A DNA stretch of 45,328 nt from Hypsibius dujardini (taxonomy: Eukaryota; Tardigrada; Eutardigrada; Parachela; Hypsibiidae), in assembly GCA_001579985.1 (NCBI GenBank), contig LRSR01013073.1, positions 1-45,328 on the forward strand, in the 5' to 3' direction. This document shows positions 25,471-36,505 of this stretch, in pieces; the stretch's first letter is position 1; every line of letters begins with the position of its first letter. The notes beneath the pieces were generated by a model that saw only the letters and a program-made list of their open reading frames with translations, was not told where the DNA came from and did no database searches. A program made the translations under genes and the position numbers.

Positions 25471-26606
25471 TCACTTACAGGAAGACAAGGCAGTTTGTCG
25501 AGCTCCCAGAAGAAGACAGGCAGATGCGTAGACTTTCAGGCCGACACTAAAGCAACCGGATTGTCATACTGTGGTGGTAATTTTAAGGTCGGCAATAAGC
25601 ATATCTTCTGGCACTACACTGGCAAGCTCTTGCATGACCAACCGTATGACGGTGAACTGTTTCAAATCAGCTGGCGGCCCGCTCCCCCGGGTACTTACAA
25701 GGCACCCGATCCGTCCAGTGATCTGGGCAAGAATTACGTTCCTGTGGAAGTGAAGAAGGCGTCTGCTTATGTCCCTCCTGGAATGCGCAATCGAGTCGGT
25801 CCCGTGGGATTCGCTCCCATTGCTGGTGCTTCCGGTATGGCTATTTCCTTATTCAGCCCGAGCGGTTGCACTAATTAGTCATATGATCTGCGGGGAAACA
25901 CGTGCTGAATTTTTTCAGTCCACATTCACGCCCAGACAGCTCCTTTATCGAGCAGTCCAGGTGGTTCCCATCACGATAAATCCAAGCCACGCAAGAAGAA
26001 TCCAGAGGTGAGTGGGTGATTACTTACTCTGCGTGTTTTGGGTTTTTGTCTCTGTCGCTGGTAAATGCATTTACGTCGCTGATGTCTTGCTCCAGGGAGG
26101 TCTGGCTAACGCCAACAGCCACAGCAATAACAACAGCACCAATTCTGCCTCCAAGGGATTGAATCAGGCCAGACGTAACTCCAATAAAACGCCGGAAAAC
26201 GGTCGACCCCCCGGACCGGGTGGGAACGGCATAGCGGATCGCAAGAGCGGGGAGAAAGCCCAACCGCATAAATCCAAGTCGGAGGGAGGTAGACCGGCAT
26301 CGCCTGAACACGGCTCTGAGAATGAGAACGAACACATGCTTTCATCGGGTGATCCGGAACGGGACAAAAAGATATTGAAGCTCAATAAGGTATTGCATAT
26401 AGGTCTGTTTATTGATCTCGCTGCGGCACCTCTGCATTTTGCCGCGTATCTCAATACTGTCTCCGTTCTCAGGCAAACAGACAGACCGCTGGCAGTCAAA
26501 GAAGCACAGTAAAATAGACAGACGCATGCAGATAGACAGATAGACATGCAGAAAGAAAAGCAGGCAGATAAACAGACTGACAGACAGACAGACAGACAGG
26601 CAACAA

Positions 26607-26639
<33 letters not shown>

Positions 26640-26956
26640 CTCACTGACTGAGGGACAGACGGACGGATACACAGACAGATACACACACAGATACACACAC
26701 AGGAAGCTGATAGGCATAGATGTGAAGTGCAAGTAAGACAATCAGACATATACAGATAGACAGACACAACCACTCAATGTTTAAGCACTGATTTGAGTTT
26801 TTGTCTTAGAAACTGGCTGAAATCGCCGCTCTGCAAAAGGAACAGCAAGCTGGAAAGGTGTTGGAGAAGAATCAATTGGAGAAAATCAAACGCTTGAACT
26901 CCGTCGTGAAGGAGCTGGAGAATCTCGAATTGAGCGTTCTTATCAAGAAGAAATGA
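22666..26956 (+). CDS. EIF2A: Eukaryotic translation initiation factor 2A
   Basis: Cytosolic initiation factor that can deliver initiator tRNA without the eIF2 trimer. Fourteen exons join in phase: 22666-22717, 23270-23339, 23442-23513, 23711-23792, 23909-23964, 24035-24100, 24169-about 24305, 24339-24554, 24727-24859, 24941-25253, 25588-25834, 25961-26007, 26096-26389 and 26810-26956. The protein is about 640 residues (human 585). The first 430 or so form the beta-propeller, with WEWNPKGENFAVTYGFMPGK, YNPFGNLLVLYGHGNIRG, YEVWDLG and HIFWHYTGKLLHDQPYD. A Gly/Asn/Ser-rich linker follows, then the conserved charged C-terminal helix GDPERDKKILKLNKKLAEIA to KNQLEKIK. The junction of exons 7 and 8 is odd (see findings). 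Several introns hold AGAC arrays. Confidence 0.96.
24569..24700. repeat. (AGAC)n array in eIF2A intron 8
   Basis: About 18 clean AGAC units in the core, ending 26 bp before the exon 9 acceptor. Confidence 0.93.
25264..25475. repeat. (AGAC)n array in eIF2A intron 10
   Basis: Degenerate CAGAC words from the donor onward, then two pure blocks (about 25404-25440 and 25442-25471). Two further introns, 3 (23626-23650) and 13 (26460-26765), contain the same kind of array. Confidence 0.9.
26460..26765. repeat. Mixed AGAC/CAGG/CACA array in eIF2A intron 13
   Basis: Includes a pure (GGCA)n block at about 26608-26640 and CACACACAGATA words. The apparent Cys/Leu-rich frames on the minus strand are artefacts. 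Confidence 0.9.
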
Positions 26957-27552
26957 CAGTGTTAAGTGGTCTTTCTCGGATGCGTGAGACTGTTTTGGTC
27001 ATCTAGTAGCAACCTGCCAAGGGTTTTTGAGGCGAATCAAGTTTTTCTAGATTTCCTGGGTGGTTGTTTTTTCCCTTTTACTTTGAAAGTAGGCGCCGTA
27101 GTTCAGCGCCGCAGAAGGACCTCTGATGATGATGATGCAAATGTTTTATTTCAGGAGAGATAACAACGCACTGTTTATAGCGCACCTGAAGGTCTCAGAC
27201 GCAATCAATGCAAGGAGGACCTTCTGTTTTTCCATCACTCTTTCATGCTGATAAAATGGAACCTGACGAACTCAATTCGCTACGTTATGGTGTTTTCTTT
27301 TGCCCTATCACAAGGAGACCCACTGATGCGGATGCTGTAGTTCAGGAGAACAGCATAATTACCGTATTTATAGTGTAGTACACACGATCAAGAGGGACCC
27401 CTTAGTTGTTGTATCACTCTTTATACTGACTAAATGAAACTGTAGTAACACAATATTGATGGCAGAATCGAAAAAATGCTTCGGAAAGAAGCAGATAAAA
27501 CGTATCAAATAGGAGAGGAGGTCCGAGCAGCGACCAATTCATGGATTGCCCT
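26957..27552. other. Convergent spacer between eIF2A and RagA
   Basis: The two genes converge with 596 bp between stop codons. I see no further coding exon or array. GATGATGATGATG at 27124-27136 is the only short repeat. Confidence 0.6.
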
Positions 27553-28618
27553 TCACCGGATGGCTGATATGGCAGACGAACCCCCTCTTGGCTGATCGAG
27601 GCGCTCCAACTTTTCAAAGTGCTTTCGAGCATTTCGGATATTGATCAGCATGGCAGCAGACGCTAGAATAAAAAATGCATTCATGAGATTAGACTGTCTA
27701 TCATCAATCGCCCTCTGATTGACCTACCTGTCTGTCTCTCAGTTAATCGATTTGTCTGTCTGTGTGTCTGCCTGTGTGTCTGCCTGTGTGTCTGTGTGTC
27801 TGCCTGCCGATCTTTCTTTCTGTCAATCTGACTGTCTGAGTCTGACTGACTGACTGACTGTCTGTTTGTCTGTCTGCCAGTCAGTCTGTCTATACGTCTC
27901 TCTGACTGTCTGTCCGGCAAACCACTTTTCCACCCATCTAGCTGGAATTCTCTGCTCTCGCACTTACGAATAGTAGTATCTGAGCAGACCACCATGACAT
28001 AAGTGTTGGCCGTGAAGGAGTCCATGAAGCAGGCAAAGTTGGAGTTCCGGACCTCCATGCTCTGGAACTGGGCGGCCAGCTTAGTGCAGCTTAGCTTAAA
28101 CTGCTTGATGATGTTGCTGACTTTCTCGAAGCGGTGGATGTCGCGATGCGGTTTGCGCTGGCAGTGCGAAATGACGAGGAATGTGGCCCGTTCAAAGAGC
28201 AGCACTTCGTCGGCTTCAATAATCTCCGCAAAGTGCAACAAATTCCGTTCCAGCACGTCCACGTTGGGGATCAACTGGTAGACGATGCTGGACCAGGCCT
28301 TGTACAGTGTCTCATCCCAGATGCTAGTCTTGAAGCATGTGCAGTCCAGAGGACGACTGAGTCTCTTCAAATTATCTTCCCGGTCTTTGTACACCTAGAA
28401 GTAAGGAAAAACTCATGAATAAAGTTAAGATCCGACTAATTTCATAATATGCAAGGACGTAAAAGAACACAGCCAGACAGGGACAACCTTTCATGTACTA
28501 CAGTACGAGATATTCGGACAAAGAAACCCCAAAACCGGCAGACAGTCAGTTACAACCGACAGATAAGAGAGGGATAGAGAGGCAGACAACCAGACACAGG
28601 CACAGACATAGAAAGATA

Positions 28619-28667
<49 letters not shown>

Positions 28668-28669
28668 GG

Positions 28670-28700
<31 letters not shown>

Positions 28701-29744
28701 GCAGGCAGGCAGACAGACAGACAGACAGGCAGACAGGCAGCGTCCCACCTTATCTCGCTGATCTTCCTGAACCAAGTCCATCTTGTGGATTAAGCAAAAT
28801 ACTTTGGCTTCGGGTGAGTTCTGAAGGATCGCCTCCAGACATGACTGATAATAGTGCATATCTTTTTCCAACTCGCGGCTCTCCACGTCAAACACGTAGA
28901 TGAGCACTTCGACATTGCGGAAGATGTTATCGCGCTGACTGGCGAAATAGTTCTCCATGAACGCCTCCTGGCCTCCGCAGTCCCACAGATTCAGTACCAA
29001 GTTGCCCAAGAATCTTACATGTGAATGCTCCACGTCGACTGCAAGGAGAAATATTTCGTAAAGTGTGCTTACCGTTAATAACGATAAGTGAGGCTCATTT
29101 TAATAATGACGAATGGAGCAGTCTATCCACATCCGCAAAAAAATTTCGTTTTGAATTCCGAAAGTGTACACTTATTTACAAATCAAAATATTTCCTTAAC
29201 TGAATGAAGCAAAACCAAACTTTCATATTTCGTCAAATACATTGAGAGTTTTGGATGATACAATAATATGTGATCCCTCAATCAATCAATCAATCGATCA
29301 TTCCAACGAGAAACCAACCGATTAACGTAATAACAAATAAACTAAGCAATCAATCAATCAAACGAAGATATGAATGAGCACTGACTTGTTGCTCCCAATC
29401 GACGAGTATCCCGAGCGATGTAATTGGCAAAAATGATGGATCTCATGCTAGTCTGCAAGGAAAATCCGTGAAACAATTGAAACCAGCTTTTAAAACGCGG
29501 TTGCTCACCTTTCCCGAGCCCGATTTGCCCATCAACAACACCTGGAAATAAAACCAAAACATTCACCAGCCGCCTGCGACAATCAACCAATCAATCAAAA
29601 CATTCACCAGCAGTCTACGACAATCAACCAATCAACCAATCAACCAATTCAGCACACGCTCCAATTGCGCCTTCATTCTTCCGCAAACAGGCCTCAATTT
29701 TCATAATTCCTCCTCCGTTAATGCCCTCGTACCTTTTTCTTCAT
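27553..29744 (-). CDS. RRAGA: Ras-related GTP-binding protein RagA/B
   Basis: Small GTPase that, as a heterodimer with RagC/D on the lysosome, recruits TORC1 when amino acids are present. Six exons join in phase: 29744-29733, 29541-29509, 29452-29386, 29038-28749, 28394-27968 and 27662-27553, giving 312 residues (human RagA 313). The start is fixed by an upstream in-frame stop; the first exon encodes only MKKK. The P-loop GKSGSGKT is split between exons 2 and 3. Switch and G-box motifs are present ([32 protein letters not shown]). The roadblock-like C-terminal half includes [17 protein letters not shown] and [16 protein letters not shown]. The last exon ends [15 protein letters not shown] then a short divergent Gly/Ser tail. 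No key residue is missing. Confidence 0.97.
27722..27912. repeat. CTGT/CTGA array in RagA intron 5
   Basis: Degenerate CTGT array containing a (CTGA)n patch at about 27842-27862. It occupies most of the 305-bp intron. Confidence 0.88.
28610..28742. repeat. (AGAC)n array in RagA intron 4
   Basis: About 28 AGAC units with one AGGT and a GGCA patch. It ends within 10 bp of the exon 4 donor (28749), so in the transcript this intron begins with a long CUGU tract. Confidence 0.93.
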
Positions 29745-30439
29745 CCTTGCGGCTAATCAAGGGAAAATCACAAGACAGACGTTTCTCACACTATGCAGGG
29801 AAATAGGAGGCCAACCGGGAATTTACACAACTCAAATTTAATCGAGAGTTCTTTGGCCCACTAAACGTGAAGCGAACTGGAGTATAAGAGGTAAAGTTCA
29901 ATTCGCATGGATATAGGGAAGCGACAGATAAAACAAATGTTGGTGTGGACGATAAGACGCGCGGGCATGGACGAACCGAGAAATGTCGGATGATGATTGC
30001 AGTTTAAGTCCTGATATTCGAACGACGTCGCAGTGTCGTTTCTACTTTACTGTCTCAAACTCCAAACAAGCAACGGCCGGCTCCGAGCAAATGGTTCGAT
30101 AGAAAGAAACTCACGTGACCGTTCGAATCTCACGACTTTCACTGTACTTGCAGCGAATCTGCAAACCCCGCGGCCTAAACACTTGCCGGTCCAATTTACA
30201 GTCATAGTAGCATAGGAATACGGATTTACTTGAACGTGGACTGCCAGGTATTACGGCCAAGCCCGAAATAAATATAGTGCGAAGCGGAACGGAACCGCAA
30301 TGTTTGGCGGAGCGGCAAATCCCGTGCGGCTAATAAGTTGAGTAAACGCAATTTGAAAGACACGAACAAAATGAAGAGACTAACAAAACGCTGAAAACCT
30401 CAGCATTGTTCAGACTTCATAAAACCTGGAAATCTTGGA
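29745..30439. other. Spacer between RagA and the SLC46-type gene
   Basis: 695 bp holding the RagA promoter region and the 3' flank of the SLC46-type gene. Contains one copy of a dispersed repeat (30087-30145). No exon seen. Confidence 0.6.
30087..30145. repeat. Dispersed repeat, copy 1 of 2
   Basis: GGTTCGATAGAAAGAAACTC followed by ACGTGACCGTTCGAATCTCA and ACTTTCAC. It recurs inverted at 35640-35698 with about five differences. Confidence 0.75.
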
Positions 30440-30922
30440 TCATCTTTTAGGAATGTCTCTGGCTGAATCAGTGTCAAGAACGGCCTCGTCAAGGAGTTGC
30501 TGCCGATCTACGGTGTTGCTGGCTTCAGTGCTCCGAAGGGTCGGCATATATAACCTGACAAGAACAAATACCACAACGCATTTTGAAAATTTAAATTGAA
30601 TTTCGGATATGATTGTCAGTATAGCGGCGATGAGGGACTTACAGGAGAAACGCCACCGGAACTAACAGAAAAATGTCGGCTAAAACGAACGGGAAGCCCG
30701 AAAACCACACCCTGGTCGCGACGTAAACGTTTTGAAACACCAGGGAGCCGATCAAACTGCTCAGGTTCTCCAGGATCGCCAGAAGAGAAAACAGCTTTCC
30801 TGAAAAAGGACGCGATTCAAAATGATCAAATGTTTCTGATCGAATACAACTCCTCTCCGTAGGTATGTCTGTCCTTTTGTTATCAGTATCAATTCGCCTG
30901 CCTGCCTGCCTGACTGACTGAC

Positions 30923-30977
<55 letters not shown>

Positions 30978-33900
30978 ACGTCTGTCAGTACGGGGAAACC
31001 CAGGTCAGCAAATAGCTTGCGTGAAACAAAACGCCCTTTACAGATGGCTAGGTCTTTGATAAAAATTAGTTTACCTTGATCGGTTTTTTGGACGAATTTC
31101 GAAGCTGCTGATCGTCCACATGCCGAGACAGCTGCTGCGAGGAAACCAGTGACCGGTGCTGCAAATTATAGGTAAGAAATCATTCACTACGAACATTTTG
31201 CGAAAGTTCTAAAGGCCAACAAGAAAAGCGTTTACGCACCAATGAAAATTAGTGCGGACGTCTTGCTGGCGGCCCACAGCGCAAACATGACAATCTTGGA
31301 TGAGAAAGCGCAGAGCATAATTGGAAAGTCCTTCATGTGCCAGTAATGCTTGAGGAATGGCAAAATAGTGACGAGAGTCAGGCCGCGAATACCGGCGTCT
31401 TCAGCGGCGAACAAGTTATACTCCAAAATATCCCAGTTCAAATTGAGAGATTCGACGAAAAGATACCGAATTTCGGTAGTACCTGCGGTGGGAGAAGCAG
31501 CACCAGTTGTTTTGGGCTCGGAGAACAACTAAAAAAGCTACTAGGGAATTGAATAGTCAATCCGTTTGTCTGTCTGTGTGTCTGTGTGTGTGTGTGTGTC
31601 TGTTTGTCTGTGTATCTGCGTGTCTGTCTGTTTGTCTGTCTGTGTGTCTGCGTGTCTGTCTGTGTCTGTCTGTGTCTGTCTGTCTGTCTGTCTGTCTGCC
31701 TGTCTGTCTGTGTGTCTGTGTGTATGTCTGTGTCTGTCTGTCTGTGTCTGTGTGTCTGTCTGTTTGTCCGTCTATTTGACTGTGTTGTGCAGCTTCTTTA
31801 CATTTCCTCTCGTGTTTTTCTGATTGTCGTTTTCTCGTACCAGTTGACACCAGCCATGTTACAGTCAGACAAAGGGCCGCCATCGAAATCATGAATCTAG
31901 CGTTGAGGTCCGTCCATTTTGTTCTGATGAATCCAAATAGTTCTCGCAGAGGAATCAGTGTGCTAGCGCCCGAGTATCCACTCGAATGAGATGAACCCGG
32001 GTGTGGTTTCTCAACTCGCAGGAAGAACATGACGTATGCAATTTGCAGGACTGTCAACAGTCCGGCTACTCCAAATGCATAAGGGCTACCCCATTGTTTC
32101 GCTACCGCGCCACCTATATGAAAGAGAAGAGATCCTATTACACATAACGCCCGGTATTTTATCCGGATGAATCGCCATGTAACTCGTCAGCGCTTAAATT
32201 AATCGACGTTTTCGTAGATCGATCGAGAAGCCTTTTCGACGAAAAGATTCAAGTCGATATTCGCAACTTAATTTTCGAAGTAAACGGGCATTTTTTACTG
32301 TAGAAACCCGACGACTTTAGGGGAACGCACTCCGTTAAACCGAGCGCTCGATTATTTTCACCGGCCGGTACAGAAAATAACACCCGGCCCTATTAGCATT
32401 CAATCAACAGGCTGCAGTCTTGTGTACCAGCGTTTGAAGCAATCAAGCCCAGGCTTTTCTTTACGTGTGTTCTGTTTCACCGAGCGCGTTCCCTTAAAGT
32501 CATCGGGCGTTCACAGTATTTTTATTTTAGCTGCTTCGGTGCTGCGACATACTAACCAACAGCCGGGGCAATGGCAGTGCCGAAAAGATTGGCAAACTCA
32601 ATCAAGCCCAAACGTGAGGTCCGAATACGAATCGATGTCAGCGTGGCCGCCCAACTGGACACTGCCAGGATCACACCGGTGAATCCGCCGGTCAGGCCTT
32701 GAAAGAGGTTAGACAACAGAAGCAGTTCTGCCTGCCAACACGAGAACAAGACGAATAATAAAAGATACAGTGAAAAGTCCTCTTATTTTACGTACGTCAC
32801 AGGGTCGACATTCAGTTCAATTCAGTTTCGCTTCGTACTGTGGCTGCTGCGGCTCGCCCGAGCAACTGAACCGAATGCAAGGAACAGCGGCAATTACGCA
32901 CGTGGCAAAAACCTACGCTGACCTAGTTAGGCTATTCAGCTCGGTATGTGTATAAACACGCATTCAACGAGTTAAATGGTTTCACTCAATTAGTGCAAGG
33001 TTTTTGCCACGTCTGTACAGTCGGCCGTTGTTAAATTTCAAGTCACACTGTACTGCCACGATTTTAAGGGTGGGTTTTTTGCCCTACAAGTAAATTACCG
33101 ACCCCGGTCCAACTTGTGTTCACTGATTTCACTGCGCTCTTGGCGGGCCGAATTAGACCGTTGATGAACGGAAATTAATCCGTGACGTCACGTACAGTCT
33201 ATCAGGGGTGGGCGGGGCTAAATCCACCCTTAAAATCGTGGCAGTGCAGTACTTTTACTGTCGCGATTCTAACGGCCGTTTTTTGGCCCTAGCAGTAAAT
33301 TACAACCCCCGGGCCAGGGCCGGGCCGGAATTGAATCCGTGACGTCACACAGAGTCTTGCACGGGGGAGGCGGGGCTAAGCTTGCCGTTAGAATCGCGAC
33401 AGTAAAGTACTTTTACTGTACACTCCCGATCTCAAGGGTCGATTTTAGCCCGTTCCATAGCTCGCTTGATTGTTCATTCAGATTCACTTAAACTTTATTG
33501 ACGACTTGAAAATTTTGACACCGAAATGATCATTTCAATCAAGCAAGGTAGCATAGCCTGTCACGCAAAAACCGACGGGCCAATCACGGACAAGTGAACG
33601 GAATTGCATCTGCGCTTTATCAGTCAAACTCTGATCCTATATTGCTTACGCCTTAGAGATTTTTGACGCCAGGATTGTTTTTTCAACCGAACCTAACTGT
33701 CTCCAGATTTAAAAAAAAAGATTTATCTGTTGATTGCGCTATTGGGGGGAAAAATAGATGAAGTAGTTTTCGATCCACAAGCTCTGGCGCGTATGTTAAA
33801 CTTTACAGGAACAAACGGAAACATTGGAGGAACAAACGGAAACATTGCAGGAACAAACGGAAACATTGCAGGAACAAACGGAAATATTGGAGGAACAAAC

Positions 33901-34854
33901 GGAAACTGCGGGAACAAACGGAAACATTGTAGGAACAAACGGAAAAATTGTAGGAACAAACGGATAAGCGATTATGGCAATTGATTGGACTTGATTGGGT
34001 GCCTGGTGTGACTTGAATAACTCACTCTTTTTTGCTTTCTCGCCTTTTCAGAACCTATTGTTTATAGAAAATATTGATTTTACTTCCATAATGTTCATGA
34101 GGATGACTGTTTGAATGTAAGAAGCTTTATTCAGCGAGGGAAGTGTGACAAGATACTGGCCCTTTGTCTGAATGTTTGATTGATTGATTAGGAGTCGCTT
34201 TCTTTTTAATAAATTCCCGTTGGTTTGCTAAAAAAATTCCGAATTTTTTTCATAATCAGAGCATAAACTGGCGGAATCACGGGGATTGGTGATTTCTTTT
34301 TGATTTCAATCCACCAGCCAGAACGGCAAGTGACTGTCGCGTGTCGACTGTTAGCGATTCAAACCAGTCAATCAATCAACGAGCAATCAAGGTTATCAAC
34401 TTATTTCCCCTCAATCAATCAATCAATCGAGCAATCTACGAGCAATCTGTTATCAACTTATTCCCCTCAATCAACTAATCAGTCAAACGAATGACAAGAA
34501 AATGTTCATTCCTTACGAGCTTACCGGTGTGCCGGGAATAGCAGCGCAAACTGCATAATTAATAGCCGACAGCAAAGCGCCCAGTGAGGGAAGGAGCACA
34601 GGGAACTTCCTCCCAAATGTGTCGCCCCAGTAGCCGAGAAATGGTGCCAAACAAATTGACGGAATGGTGAGGCACAAATTCGACCAGAACAGCAGCCGCG
34701 AAGTTTCCTCCTGGATGCCTTTTCGCGTCGTCGCATTCAGGCGGGTGGAATTCTGGCAAGAATCACCATCAGAGCCCAATGTTCTGCTGCAGACTTTCTC
34801 GAAGAGAAGGGGCTGTAAAGTGAAAGAACAAAAATATTGATTTCGTTTCCTTCT

Positions 34855-34886
<32 letters not shown>

Positions 34887-35030
34887 GCACCAAGCAAGCT
34901 AAGTCCACACTTGAAACAAACTGAACTGCATCCAAATTCCCATCATGTAAAACAGTATGACGGGTTCCAGTAGCACGATGCGAAGAGTTTGAACATTGGG
35001 CTTTCCTATGAGTACCCCGAAAAGTTTCAT
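30440..35030 (-). CDS. SLC46-type major facilitator transporter
   Basis: Twelve-helix MFS transporter of the family that includes the proton-coupled folate transporter (SLC46A1) and SLC46A2/A3. The substrate here is not predictable. Nine exons... join in phase as follows: 35030-34911, 34812-34525, 32731-32557, 32113-31851, 31528-31240, 31158-31075, 30799-30643 and 30554-30440 (eight coding exons), giving 496 residues against about 460 in human SLC46A1. Evidence includes the opening helix [20 protein letters not shown], a Cys-containing luminal loop, the MFS signature [12 protein letters not shown] after helix 2, [13 protein letters not shown], and a late [20 protein letters not shown] segment matching the LVRETEQGALFS region of SLC46A1. 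The acceptor at 31528 could instead be 12 bp further in. The gene lies tandem with RagA. The 1.8-kb second intron is packed with foldback elements. Confidence 0.88.
30897..30978. repeat. (CTGT)n microsatellite in SLC46-type intron
   Basis: About 14 pure CTGT units preceded by CCTG and CTGA units. Confidence 0.95.
31560..31775. repeat. CTGT/GTGT array in SLC46-type intron
   Basis: Imperfect tetranucleotide array interspersed with GT runs, starting 32 bp upstream (in gene orientation) of the 31528 acceptor, so a polypurine-poor ACAG-rich tract precedes that acceptor in the transcript. Confidence 0.9.
32768..32803. mobile_element. Family C element, single arm
   Basis: TACAGTGAAAAGTCCTCTTA then TTTTACGTACGTCACAG matches the left arm of the element at 12319-12455. 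No matching right arm was found nearby, so this looks like a solo or eroded copy. Confidence 0.65.
32895..33017. mobile_element. Family A MITE, copy 5, SLC46-type intron
   Basis: Ends TACGCACGTGGCAAAAACC and GGTTTTTGCCACGTCTGTA, with the family core diverged (ACGAGTTAAATGGTTTCACT). TA at both ends. Confidence 0.82.
33050..33251. mobile_element. Family B foldback, unit 1
   Basis: Arms TACTGCCACGATTTTAAGGG and its inverse at 33224-33251. The interior carries GCCCTACAAGTAAATTAC, CCGTGACGTCACG and GGGGTGGGCGGGGCTAA, words shared with the next unit. Confidence 0.85.
33249..33411. mobile_element. Family B foldback, unit 2
   Basis: Arms AGTACTTTTACTGTCGCGAT and its inverse (33384-33411), the arm continuing TCTAACGGC. 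Interior words parallel unit 1 (GCCCTAGCAGTAAATTAC, CCGTGACGTCAC, GGAGGCGGGGCTAAG), but the arms themselves differ in sequence. A third left arm seems to begin at 33408 (ACTTTTACTGTACACTCCCG...). The units share AGTAC borders. Confidence 0.85.
33808..33966. repeat. 21-nt minisatellite, 7-8 copies
   Basis: Unit AGGAACAAACGGAAACATTG plus one base, in the large SLC46-type intron. The 7-residue open frame (TNGNIGG on plus) is an artefact of the period. Confidence 0.92.
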
Positions 35031-35097
35031 TTTTCAGCTGGAATCCGCAAACAAACATCTCGCAGTTTATGGAACATTAAATAAAATAAATCAGCTG

Positions 35098-35312
35098 TTG
35101 CTGTTCTGTTTGTATTGGTGTTAAGACTTCGAACGCAGTGCTGTTCTGTTCGTATTGGCGTTAAGACTGCGAACGCAGTACTGTTCTGTTCGTATTGGCG
35201 TTAAGACTGCGAACGCAGTGCTGCGAACGCAGTGCTGTTCTGTTCCTATTGGCGTTAAGACTGCGAACGCAGTGCTGTTCTGTTTGTAATGGCGTTAAGA
35301 CTGCGAACGCAG
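35098..35312. repeat. 40-nt tandem repeat, about 5 copies
   Basis: Unit CTGTTCTGTTCGTATTGGCG then TTAAGACTGCGAACGCAGTG. Each unit contains the hairpin-forming word CTGCGAACGCAG; one copy has that word duplicated. The array begins about 65 bp upstream of the SLC46-type start codon, so it lies in or next to that promoter. Confidence 0.9.
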
Positions 35313-35639
35313 CGTCCGCCACCTAGCGAACACAATATAATTTGAGTGATCGCTGACTAAATATGCGAACACGTTAGTCTGTTTGTTGGAACAAGTGCGA
35401 AACATGGAACGTGAGGAGCAACAAGTGGGAATAAATGAACGAGCCCAAGAGTTAGAATTTTCTTTTTATCTCGATAAGATTCTGTGCAAAACCATCATCG
35501 TATCGTATGATCCGATGTCCGATAGATTTCATCATTTCAAGCTGTAGGGAAAAGCCGGTGGATGTGAAGATGAAAGTTCCAAGCTCGGATTGTTTTCTTG
35601 CGTGACATTTTTTCTCAGCCCCTCGGTCATTTTTTTCAT

Positions 35640-35698
35640 CACCGTCAAAGTCTTGAGATTCGAAGGGTCACGTGAGTTTATTTCTATCGAACCGTTTT
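35640..35698. repeat. Dispersed repeat, copy 2 of 2 (inverted)
   Basis: Inverse of 30087-30145 with minor changes; both contain CACGTGA. It flanks the SLC46-type gene on the opposite side from copy 1, so the two copies bracket the gene in inverted orientation. Confidence 0.75.
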
Positions 35699-36505
35699 CT
35701 GGCACGGTTAGCCTCAATTGATTGCTTGATTCGTGGCAGTCGTGCTTAATTGTCACTCACACGCGATTCGCACCAGATCGCCGTGTCTCCCTGCGTATTC
35801 GTCACACACAACAGCCTAATTATTGAAATCCCACTCGGACTGAGCCGGGACTGCTTTCTCAGTACGTGTATTTCGACTCAATTTCCTTGGGAAATGTTTT
35901 CAAACCTCATGGATTCCGCGTGTACAGAGCGGAGTCCTTAACTCTCCAGTCAATCCGATGGAAGTGTCCCGTTCTGTCCTGTCCCGTGTCCGACCCGGTA
36001 TATAGAAATATAAGCAGTACCTGCGGGGCGATCCACCCGTTATCTCTTCAGCGGTGGATTCCTGTTCGCGAAGTCCTGCTAGGTAACAGGGAGGTCATCC
36101 ACGGTCCGGACCTTTACGGTGTGGGCAAAATGGGCGCAAAGGTTGCAGACAGCAGCGCCGCCTGTGGTGCGCCGATCCAGGCGGACCCCTTCAGCAGTCA
36201 CGACCACCAGATTGACCTGGACCTGGACCTCGAACTCAGTTTCTTGCTTAGTTTACCGATTTGACATGGCGAGATACATGTCAGGATTGATTGTTCGGTC
36301 CTCTTCCGACTGGTCCGACCAATGAGATTGGTAGAAACTTCTTTCGTTCATTTTCTTACAACTTAACGGACTCAAATACACAGTAGCTTTTTTGTTTCAA
36401 TCGGCACGGCTCGATTCGGCTCAAAGATATTATCCCCATGACAACGAACTTTTAACAGCACAGTGCTCATAAGTGGGACCCGTGGAAAAGTTAAAAACAA
36501 GACTT

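Larger units (their letters stand above)
35031..36505. other. Spacer between the SLC46-type gene and USP39
   Basis: 1.5 kb with a 40-nt tandem repeat, one dispersed-repeat copy, and no exon that I can support. The 132-codon plus-strand frame at 35866-36264 has no recognisable domain. Confidence 0.55.

Noticed and set aside
35866-36264. 132-codon plus-strand frame upstream of the SLC46-type gene
   Set aside because: No domain, low-complexity DLDLDLEL end and no splice context.
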